From the NCBI GenBank assembly GCA_903881535.1, contig CAIRTT010000409.1:1-12383 (forward strand): a stretch of 12,383 nucleotides of DNA. The letters are read 5' to 3'. How positions within the stretch are numbered: position 1 is the stretch's first letter; each line of letters opens with the position of its first letter. This document shows, in pieces, positions 7,059 through 12,383 of this stretch. The notes beneath the pieces are model-generated. The model was not told the origin of the DNA, did no database searches, and was given only the letters and a program-made list of their open reading frames with translations. Position numbers and translations under genes: made by a program. The DNA is from an uncultured Armatimonadota bacterium (GTDB lineage: Bacteria; Armatimonadota; Armatimonadia; Armatimonadales; Armatimonadaceae).

Positions 7059-8969
7059 GTTCACATCCACTCCGATCGAGCCACCCACAACGGTTATCGT
7101 TGCAGCACTGCTGGATGCTGTGTCATAGTTGCTGGTTGCAACAATCCGGCTTACCTGCTCCAGCTTTCCAAGTCCATTTTTGGCAACGGTCGCTGGTGCA
7201 GTAAAGAGTCCAGATCCGGAGACCGTTCCATACTTGTTACCAGTATTCGCTTCGCCGTTTGGTCCGGTAACAGTCCACGTTACTGTGGCATCTTTACCCG
7301 CTGGCTGACCAGTCACTATCGCAGTCATTTGCTTGGTTGCCTTTACAGACATCTTTACAACCGCAGGTGTAACCTTCACAACCACATTCGTTTGAACATC
7401 AACCGACAAAGTGAACGACCTACGTGTATCGAACACGCTGGTGGCGCGAACGAGATACGTACCGTTCTTCTTAGGTGCAGTGAATCTCGCAGTGCTTGGT
7501 CCTGTGGAAACCAAAGCGCTTGAGAAACCCGCAGGGCTCACAACCGTCCACGTAACGTTCTGCACAGTTGTCCGTGCGACCGTAGCTGACAGGTTGAGTA
7601 CTTGCTCCCATTCGAGAACAGGGGCAGGATTAGGATCAACTGTTACAGCGACAGCAGACTCAACGATTACAGGAACTTCGACAGACTTTGTAGGGTCGTA
7701 AACGCTGGTCGCGACAACAGTAAAGGTACCTTCGCGCTTTGGAGCGGTATAGATGCCATCTTTGGATATCTTGCCTACACTCTGCCCACTGCCATCCGTT
7801 AGGACCTTCCAAGTCACTCCACGGCGAGCATCCACTGCTGGTATCCGTGGCGAGAGGTTGTTTACCACAGCAGCCAGGCTGACTGACTCATCGAAGGAGA
7901 TTGTTGGTGCAGCAGGTGTTACGGTTACCGTTGCGGGCGCATTCACCGTTACCGGAACCGTGATTCGCTTTGTTGAGTCGTACTTGCTGACGACTTCAAT
8001 CTCAACGGTCTTGACGGTGTCTCCAGTTACCTTCGGCGCAACATAGGTCGCACTGGTACCTGTAACACTTTCAAGCGTGCCATTGATTGCTCCAGCACCA
8101 CCCTTGATCGCAAATGTGACATCCGTTTCAGGAGCATTCACAATCGAAGCGTTTAGGTCGAGTGGAAACTCGGAACCAATCGCTGCATCCAGGGGGCTTA
8201 CCGACAGGTCGGTGCGACTTGTTACTGCAACACGCTCTGCCTTGGAGATTGCATTGTCAACCTTGACGGTTACAAAGGCTTCAATCGGACGCTTACCACG
8301 AACAGAGGAGCCATTATCAATGGTTTCCAAGTTTGCAGCATTTGCGGACACCGCGAACAATGCGGAGCCATGCGTCAACGGAACCAGCTCACCCTTGGCG
8401 TTGCGTGCTTCAAACGTCAGGTCTTTGGTTTCACCAACCTCGACTGACTGGTTTGGCACAACAGCCACCGTTTGAATCCCGGTGTATGTGGAAATCGTGA
8501 CGGTTAGGGAACCATCCGTGACGACGGTCGCAGATGCCTGTGCAAATCCGACTTCAGAGCCGGTTGCATCAGGTGTCCCGTAGAACTTGACTGTCAGGAG
8601 GTGGCTTCCCACCTTCGCCTGACGAGGCGTGTCATACACGACGGGAATACTGACGCCAGCCTGTCCATCCGGACGGTTGACGACCCAGGTGATGTCTTCA
8701 GCATTGCTGTCAGCACCTGCCATCGTGATACGCGCTGACAGCGCAGATGACAAGCCAACGACACGGGTACGTGGACCCCAGTCAACTTTGACGCGGAACG
8801 TGGCGAAGCGCGTTTCGCCTCCACCACCGCCACCACCATTATTGCCACCCTCAATGGTTGCCGAAGAGCTGCTTCCACCGCCACAACCTGTAGACACAAC
8901 GGCCACAGATCCCAGCAACAGCACAGCAGCGGCTAACCAGGAGTAACTCTTCCCGGCGCGAATTTGCAT
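7056..8969 (-). CDS. Lipoprotein with four tandem Ig-like repeats
   Basis: This is a predicted 637-residue envelope lipoprotein. The signal peptide ends in STGC (Cys29), followed by a Ser/Gly/Asn linker that includes seven consecutive glycines (about 45-51). Residues 55-250 form a beta module opening TFRVKVDWGPRTRVV, similar to the start of the next gene's product. Four Ig-like (BIG2-type) repeats follow at about 255-345, 346-438, 439-528 and 529-637. They share 'VTV.P', 'VTW.V', 'G.YTAP' or 'ARFTAP', and 'V.ATSVYD..KS' patterns. Such repeats commonly mediate adhesion or serve as surface spacers; no catalytic motif is visible. The open frame extends to a GTG at 9005, but the internal ATG at 8969 has an excellent ribosome site and gives a compact signal peptide. 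It is the first gene of the operon, and its stop shares a base with the next start. Confidence 0.92.
   Translation of the reverse strand: MQIRAGKSYSWLAAAVLLLGSVAVVSTGCGGGSSSSATIEGGNNGGGGGGGETRFATFRVKVDWGPRTRVVGLSSALSARITMAGADSNAEDITWVVNRPDGQAGVSIPVVYDTPRQAKVGSHLLTVKFYGTPDATGSEVGFAQASATVVTDGSLTVTISTYTGIQTVAVVPNQSVEVGETKDLTFEARNAKGELVPLTHGSALFAVSANAANLETIDNGSSVRGKRPIEAFVTVKVDNAISKAERVAVTSRTDLSVSPLDAAIGSEFPLDLNASIVNAPETDVTFAIKGGAGAINGTLESVTGTSATYVAPKVTGDTVKTVEIEVVSKYDSTKRITVPVTVNAPATVTVTPAAPTISFDESVSLAAVVNNLSPRIPAVDARRGVTWKVLTDGSGQSVGKISKDGIYTAPKREGTFTVVATSVYDPTKSVEVPVIVESAVAVTVDPNPAPVLEWEQVLNLSATVARTTVQNVTWTVVSPAGFSSALVSTGPSTARFTAPKKNGTYLVRATSVFDTRRSFTLSVDVQTNVVVKVTPAVVKMSVKATKQMTAIVTGQPAGKDATVTWTVTGPNGEANTGNKYGTVSGSGLFTAPATVAKNGLGKLEQVSRIVATSNYDTASSSAATITVVGGSIGVDVN
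8832..8870 (-). repeat. Low-complexity Ser/Gly/Asn linker-coding tract
   Basis: Just after the lipid-anchor cysteine the Ig-repeat gene runs through serine-, glycine- and asparagine-rich codons, continuing into the seven-glycine run around 8816-8840. It should encode a flexible tether between the membrane anchor and the folded domains. Such tracts can slip in replication, but no frame break is seen. Confidence 0.5.
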
Positions 8970-8976
8970 GCCAAAA

Positions 8977-8986
8977 CCTCTCCTTT
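8977..8986 (-). promoter_or_regulatory. Strong Shine-Dalgarno site for the Ig-repeat lipoprotein
   Basis: On the minus strand AAAGGAGAGG ends 7 bases before ATG 8969. It is the strongest ribosome site in the operon and decides the start over the in-frame GTG at 9005. Confidence 0.8.
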
Positions 8987-9066
8987 CGGATGAGCCGAAG
9001 TTCACCTGCGAACCGCCGATTTCCTGCGGGCTCTGTCCAAAAGTCTATTGATATGCCTCACCGCCC

Positions 9067-9086
9067 CCCGCGAATGCGCTCGCAGG
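9067..9086 (-). other. Hairpin in the operon leader
   Basis: On the minus strand CCTGCGA and TCGCGGG pair across all 7 positions (one T-G wobble) around the 6-base loop GCGCAT. A G-rich run follows instead of T residues, so it is not an intrinsic terminator. If the promoter call is right it sits inside the 5' leader, where it could affect mRNA stability or translation. Confidence 0.4.
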
Positions 9087-9164
9087 ACTCAGTAAGGTGC
9101 CGATAAAAACGCGAATCCATATGTCCAAACACAATTGAGCCAGACACACGAAATCGGCATTGCC

Positions 9165-9194
9165 ATTCTCTGGTCTAGCAGGGTCTGTTGTCAA
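9165..9194 (-). promoter_or_regulatory. Candidate sigma-70-type promoter of the three-gene operon
   Basis: On the minus strand a perfect -35 box TTGACA (9194-9189) is followed after 18 bases by GAGAAT (9170-9165), which matches four of six -10 positions. Transcription would start near 9158 and leave a leader of about 190 nt before ATG 8969. The -10 box is weak, and consensus rules for this lineage are uncertain. Confidence 0.4.
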
Positions 9195-9234
9195 GGGGAA
9201 ATGACCGTTGAAAACAGTGAAGTTTTACAGGGTG

Positions 9235-9888
9235 CTAATGTTTGTCTGTCATCAAACCAGGAGGATCAGGAGCGGCTGCGTTCATGATCTCAGTTAATTC
9301 CGCAGCAATCACATCAAGATTGTCTGTAGAGGATACATAAATGGGTGCGAGAAACTCACATTCGATGCGGCTGAAGGGCTTTGGGATGGCATAGCGGTCC
9401 CAAGTCCGAATGTTCCAACAATTCGAATACCGCATCACCACCGGACAAATTGGTCGTTGTGACTTCTTCGCAAAATACACCACTCCGTTTTGGATGACAC
9501 GACGTGGTCCGCGTGGACCATCCGGAGTGAACGAAATGCATATGTCTCTCTTCAAACAGTTGACGAGCTCAACCGCTGCCCGAGCCCCGCCCCGGCCAGT
9601 GCTGCCTCGGACAACATCAAAACCCAGCTTTTCCAGGACCCTGGCTTGCACATCTCCATCGCGAGAAAGACTCGTCAATGCCGTGAACTTACGCCAGGAA
9701 AGAACATGTCCGGCAATCAGGGCATCCCCATGCCATGCGACAAACACACCACCATGCTTGCTTGCCTTTTCCATCTCAGGCATCCCTATTATCTTCTTCC
9801 GAAGCGTAATGTGAATCATTGAGCTCACCAAATGGACAATAGTTGAGAGGACTTCCGCTCTGAGGGTTTTTGGTCGCACTTCTTTCAT
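9235..9888 (-). CDS. DUF374 lysophospholipid acyltransferase family protein (possibly lipid A-type)
   Basis: This 217-residue protein matches the DUF374 branch of the lysophospholipid acyltransferase superfamily. Visible signatures are the active-site-like VAWHGD (His53), SRDGD at 75-79, the RGSTGRGG segment at 94-101, and TPDGPRGPRR at 121-130. A hydrophobic stretch near residues 13-28 could tether it to the inner membrane. Family members transfer an acyl chain to a lipid acceptor; some DUF374 proteins (the LpxJ group) are secondary lipid A acyltransferases. Its place directly after an MsbA-like exporter fits an envelope-lipid role, but the acceptor here is not proven. ATG 9888 overlaps the exporter stop in TGATG and has the ribosome site AGGTGGAG with a 7-base spacer, so both coupling and independent initiation are possible. 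Length is normal for the family. Confidence 0.88.
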   Translation of the reverse strand: MKEVRPKTLRAEVLSTIVHLVSSMIHITLRKKIIGMPEMEKASKHGGVFVAWHGDALIAGHVLSWRKFTALTSLSRDGDVQARVLEKLGFDVVRGSTGRGGARAAVELVNCLKRDICISFTPDGPRGPRRVIQNGVVYFAKKSQRPICPVVMRYSNCWNIRTWDRYAIPKPFSRIECEFLAPIYVSSTDNLDVIAAELTEIMNAAAPDPPGLMTDKH

Positions 9889-11729
9889 CAGGATTCTCCA
9901 CCTTCTCCACGTAGCTGGCTTTCCACCAGCCGCGCATAAACTCCGCCAGCGGCGACAAGGACATCGTGTGTCCCTATCTCCGCGATACTCCCAGCCTGCA
10001 TCACAACAATTCGGTCCGCATCCACGATGGTTGAAAGCCGATGTGCAACCACCAGCGTCGTTCGATCGTGGCTGCCGGCACGTATCGCATCCTGCACTGC
10101 GGCTTCCGTTCCGCTGTCAAGGGCACTTGTTGCTTCATCAAGGATCAACACACGCGGCTTGCAAACAAGTGCACGTGCAATCGCAATACGTTGGGCCTGC
10201 CCACCGGACAACATCGCCCCACGTTCGCCAACCAAAGTAGCATATCCATCAGGCTTTGACAAAATAAACCCATGCGCACCCGCGGCGCGTGCCGCAAGCT
10301 CTACATCATCGGGGGTCACGCCAGGTTTTCCATAAGCGATATTCTCAAAAATAGTCCCAGCGAACAGAACTGTTTTCTGAGGAACAATGGCCATCACAGA
10401 GCGTAAGCTACCCTGCTTAATCTTACGTAAATCGATGCCATCAAGCTTTACACAACCGGTCCAAGGGTCGATGAAACGTGGAATCAGGTCAACAAGCGTG
10501 GACTTTCCAGACCCCGTCGCACCGACAAACGCGACCGTTTCGCCCGGTTGAATTTCAAGCGTTACACCGCAAAGAACCGGCGTTTCCAGTGTGTAGCCGA
10601 ATGTGACATCCTCAAGTGACAAAGAACCCTTTACATCGCCAAGGTCTATTGCATCGGGATCATCTGCGATTTCTGGATGAACATCGAGGACTTCCTCATG
10701 AATACGGTCCACGGCTCCAAACATATCCAGCAACGCACCGCGAAGTGCCCCCATGCCACCGATGGCACGCGAAAGCTCATTTGCCGCGAACACAAACTGC
10801 AAAAATCCGCCGATGCTTAGTCCACGCACCCGTGCAGCTACCCACGTATCCCTTGCTGGCCCCAGCAGACCTGCCGCAGCGGCTTCCTTTGTCACACGCT
10901 GCATATCCGAAGTATGCAATGCGATTTCTTGCGCCCCGATGACGAGAATCACAGCCATCGCAACGGATCCAATCCAGTCAACACTTGGTCCTAGAAGTGC
11001 CGAGCGACGAATGCCGCGCATTTGTGCATGGATGGCACCATCTGCTACCGTGGCAAACCGATTTAGTTCACGCTCCTCAGCAGCAAATGCCTTGATGACC
11101 CGTGGGGATGACAATGTTTCATCCATGAGTGCATTTAGCTCTGCCTGCTTGCCTTGCGCCGTCTGGCTCAAAGCGCGCAACCTACGCGTGATCTGCTGTA
11201 TCGCAAGTGCCATCAGAGGAACAACAGCAACCGTGATCAACACAAGCTTTGGGCTGGTTCTTACCAAAATTACGGACATCGTCACAGCCGTTATTGGAAG
11301 CGCAATTGAATCCTTAACCCAGTTCGCCGCATTTTGCAGCTTGGCTACATCTGTTGTCATCGTAGACATCAGATTGCCCGTACGCTGCGTGTCAAAATAC
11401 GTCAATGGCATACGAAGCAGGTGCGAATAAAGGGTTCGGCGAAGATCATTCCCTACACGGAGGCTTACTTCAGCGAGCACAGTCCCTTGGATGTACCGAA
11501 GCAATACGAGCACCGTGTATAGACCAACAATGGCCCCAGCGACGACATAGATACCGCTTATGTTGCCACTACCAGAGCGGTCAGCGAATTCCTTTACCGC
11601 TGCAGCAACACCACCGGGGATAGCACCAGCAATCGCTGCGGCCACCAGTCCAACTGTTAGCTTCCCGCGATAGGGTTTTAGAAAACCTAGGAGCGATTTA
11701 AGACGGGATGTTTCAATCTTTTGCTTCAT
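9888..11729 (-). CDS. ABC exporter, fused permease and ATPase (MsbA-like)
   Basis: This is a type I ABC half-transporter of 613 residues that should act as a homodimer in the inner membrane. The permease half (about 10-345) carries the usual 'YFDTQRTGNLMSTMTTDV' coupling region near 111-128. The ATPase half has Walker A GATGSGKST (403-411), Q-loop Gln451, signature LSGGQ (507-511), Walker B VLILDEATSALD with D531 and E532, and H-loop His563; all look functional. MsbA-type exporters flip lipid A or phospholipid precursors, and the adjoining acyltransferase supports that, but multidrug export cannot be excluded. Between the fifth and sixth membrane segments (about 267-303) there is a longer, Ala- and charge-rich stretch than usual. 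I chose ATG 11729 because GGAGG lies 6 bases upstream; the longer frame from 11783 would overlap mqnB by 71 bases, against 17 here. Confidence 0.93.
   Translation of the reverse strand: MKQKIETSRLKSLLGFLKPYRGKLTVGLVAAAIAGAIPGGVAAAVKEFADRSGSGNISGIYVVAGAIVGLYTVLVLLRYIQGTVLAEVSLRVGNDLRRTLYSHLLRMPLTYFDTQRTGNLMSTMTTDVAKLQNAANWVKDSIALPITAVTMSVILVRTSPKLVLITVAVVPLMALAIQQITRRLRALSQTAQGKQAELNALMDETLSSPRVIKAFAAEERELNRFATVADGAIHAQMRGIRRSALLGPSVDWIGSVAMAVILVIGAQEIALHTSDMQRVTKEAAAAGLLGPARDTWVAARVRGLSIGGFLQFVFAANELSRAIGGMGALRGALLDMFGAVDRIHEEVLDVHPEIADDPDAIDLGDVKGSLSLEDVTFGYTLETPVLCGVTLEIQPGETVAFVGATGSGKSTLVDLIPRFIDPWTGCVKLDGIDLRKIKQGSLRSVMAIVPQKTVLFAGTIFENIAYGKPGVTPDDVELAARAAGAHGFILSKPDGYATLVGERGAMLSGGQAQRIAIARALVCKPRVLILDEATSALDSGTEAAVQDAIRAGSHDRTTLVVAHRLSTIVDADRIVVMQAGSIAEIGTHDVLVAAGGVYARLVESQLRGEGGES
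9896..9903 (-). promoter_or_regulatory. Shine-Dalgarno site of the acyltransferase gene
   Basis: AGGTGGAG on the minus strand lies 7 bases before ATG 9888, inside the last codons of the exporter gene. Confidence 0.7.
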
Positions 11730-12339
11730 CAATCGCCTCCAAAATGTCAGTGCCGTGCTGTATCCAAAACTTAGAAAGGGCATCTAGGGCGACTCGAATA
11801 TTTGCAGGCTGCATATCGCGCTCGGCTGCAATGTTGCTGATTGCACGAATTTGGATGCACCGAACACCGCGTGCATTCGCAATATCCGCGACGGCATACC
11901 CCTCCATGGTTTCGATGGAAGCACCAAATATGTCACGCCGACGAATTCCCGTAGCACGTGTTCCAGTTACGGTCGAGACCGTACATCCATTTACAACTGG
12001 AACACTGCCGATCACAGGTGCATGAAGGTCGACCTTGACGTGGGATGCGCCAAAGGGAAAATCCCAGAGTGGGCTAAAGTTTGGATGATCAGGAAGTTCC
12101 ATACCGAGATCGCCGACAACTTCGCTCCCAACGAACACGACATCACCAATCTGCAAATTTGTATCCCTATAGGCTCCAGCGATTCCAATGCTGATCAGTG
12201 GGCCTGCGATGTCAGATTCCAGGAAGGACCTATAGACTGCTGGCATCCCAACGCCCGTCACCAGGTGTTTTAGCCCATGAAGCGGAGATAATGCCTGCCA
12301 TTCAACCTCACTGGCGACGACGATTGTGGGAGCTGCCAC
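11713..12339 (-). CDS. mqnB: Futalosine hydrolase, menaquinone biosynthesis
   Basis: MqnB splits futalosine into hypoxanthine and dehypoxanthine futalosine in the alternative (futalosine) route to menaquinone; it is cytoplasmic. The 208-residue product shows the nucleoside phosphorylase/hydrolase fold: a short N-terminal strand with VASEVEWQAL, a glycine-rich SIGIAGAYR segment (50-58), the substrate-binding ETMEGYAV (143-150, with the E-x-M-E pattern) and IRAISN...ERD (164-175), which should carry the catalytic acid. VTGTRAT near 124-130 is also typical of this family. Length is near normal. The start is GTG: an in-frame TGA lies just upstream and no ATG precedes the conserved N-terminus. The GTG shares one base with the upstream stop, and the 3' end overlaps the exporter by 17 bases. 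Methylthioadenosine or S-adenosylhomocysteine nucleosidase is the main alternative, less likely given the motif spacing. Confidence 0.88.
   Translation of the reverse strand: MAAPTIVVASEVEWQALSPLHGLKHLVTGVGMPAVYRSFLESDIAGPLISIGIAGAYRDTNLQIGDVVFVGSEVVGDLGMELPDHPNFSPLWDFPFGASHVKVDLHAPVIGSVPVVNGCTVSTVTGTRATGIRRRDIFGASIETMEGYAVADIANARGVRCIQIRAISNIAAERDMQPANIRVALDALSKFWIQHGTDILEAIDEAKD
11736..11740 (-). promoter_or_regulatory. Shine-Dalgarno site deciding the exporter start
   Basis: GGAGG on the minus strand lies 6 bases before ATG 11729, within the end of mqnB. The alternative start at 11783 has no comparable site. Confidence 0.75.
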
Positions 12340-12383
12340 TAGTTTGTCAGCGGCTCAACGCGCATGGATGAAACCTTGGTCAC
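12339..12383 (-). CDS. C-terminal tail of an unidentified upstream gene
   Basis: A minus-strand frame is open from the window edge for 14 codons (VTKVSSMRVEPLTN) and ends at TAG 12341-12339. That stop overlaps the mqnB GTG as TAGTG, the same tight coupling seen further down the operon, which supports it as a real gene end. The piece is too short to identify. Another menaquinone gene would fit the context but is not shown. Confidence 0.45.
   Translation of the reverse strand: MTKVSSMRVEPLTN

Larger units (their letters stand above)
8970..9234. other. Intergenic region: operon promoter and long leader
   Basis: This gap separates the acyltransferase stop from the lipoprotein start. On the minus strand it holds the candidate promoter, a 7-bp hairpin, a run of six G and the ribosome site. 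No open reading frame of note, tRNA or known riboswitch was recognised. No strong terminator for the upstream operon is visible; the only candidate is a weak AAAAC/GTTTT stem near 9211-9229. Confidence 0.5.

Noticed and set aside
7411..8946. Several plus-strand frames of about 100-130 codons opposite the Ig-repeat gene
   Set aside because: They are shadows of the repeat-rich minus-strand gene and are Thr/Ser-rich only because of the complementary codons.
9211..9229. AAAAC/GTTTT hairpin after the acyltransferase gene as a terminator
   Set aside because: The stem is only 5 AT-rich pairs and no proper U-run follows it.
10753..11430. 225-codon plus-strand frame opposite the ABC exporter
   Set aside because: The minus strand carries all ABC motifs in order here; the plus frame has no family features.

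Overview
The window looks like chromosomal DNA from a Gram-negative-type bacterium of roughly balanced base composition. Every gene I accept lies on the minus strand, so the region reads from position 12383 down to 1. The main lineage clues are futalosine-type menaquinone synthesis, an MsbA-like exporter beside a DUF374 acyltransferase, and lipoproteins opening with a 'W-P-x-x-S-R-L' beta domain followed by PQQ-propeller or Ig-like repeats. From memory of similar proteins I lean towards Armatimonadota (Fimbriimonas-like), but this is inference. No tRNA, rRNA, CRISPR array, transposon or phage gene was seen.

Region A (12383-9235) is a tightly packed operon. It holds the last codons of an unidentified gene, then mqnB (futalosine hydrolase, GTG start), an ABC exporter of the MsbA type, and a DUF374 lysophospholipid/lipid A-type acyltransferase. 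Neighbouring genes overlap by 1, 17 and 1 bases, so translational coupling is likely. The last two genes suggest envelope lipid acylation and transport.

Region B (9234-8970) is the only sizeable non-coding gap. It contains a candidate promoter (TTGACA, 18-base spacer, GAGAAT), a leader of about 190 nt with one stable hairpin, and a very good ribosome binding site. I see no convincing terminator for region A in it.

Region C (8969-1957) is a three-gene operon for exported proteins. First is a lipoprotein with a poly-glycine linker, an N-terminal beta module and four tandem Ig-like repeats. Second is a lipoprotein with a related N-terminal module and a PQQ/BamB-type beta-propeller. Third is a secreted protein of about 1026 residues with BNR/Asp-box propeller repeats and a C-terminal beta-sandwich. 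A strong intrinsic terminator with a GAAA tetraloop ends the operon. All three proteins are predicted to leave the cytoplasm and look built for binding, so this operon is the best candidate for an undescribed surface system; its function cannot be read from the sequence.

Region D (1766-1) is uvrC, the nucleotide excision repair endonuclease. It reads open throughout and is cut by the window edge just before its C-terminus.

Three starts were moved inward from the longest open frame because good Shine-Dalgarno sequences precede internal ATGs: 8969, 5037 and 11729.
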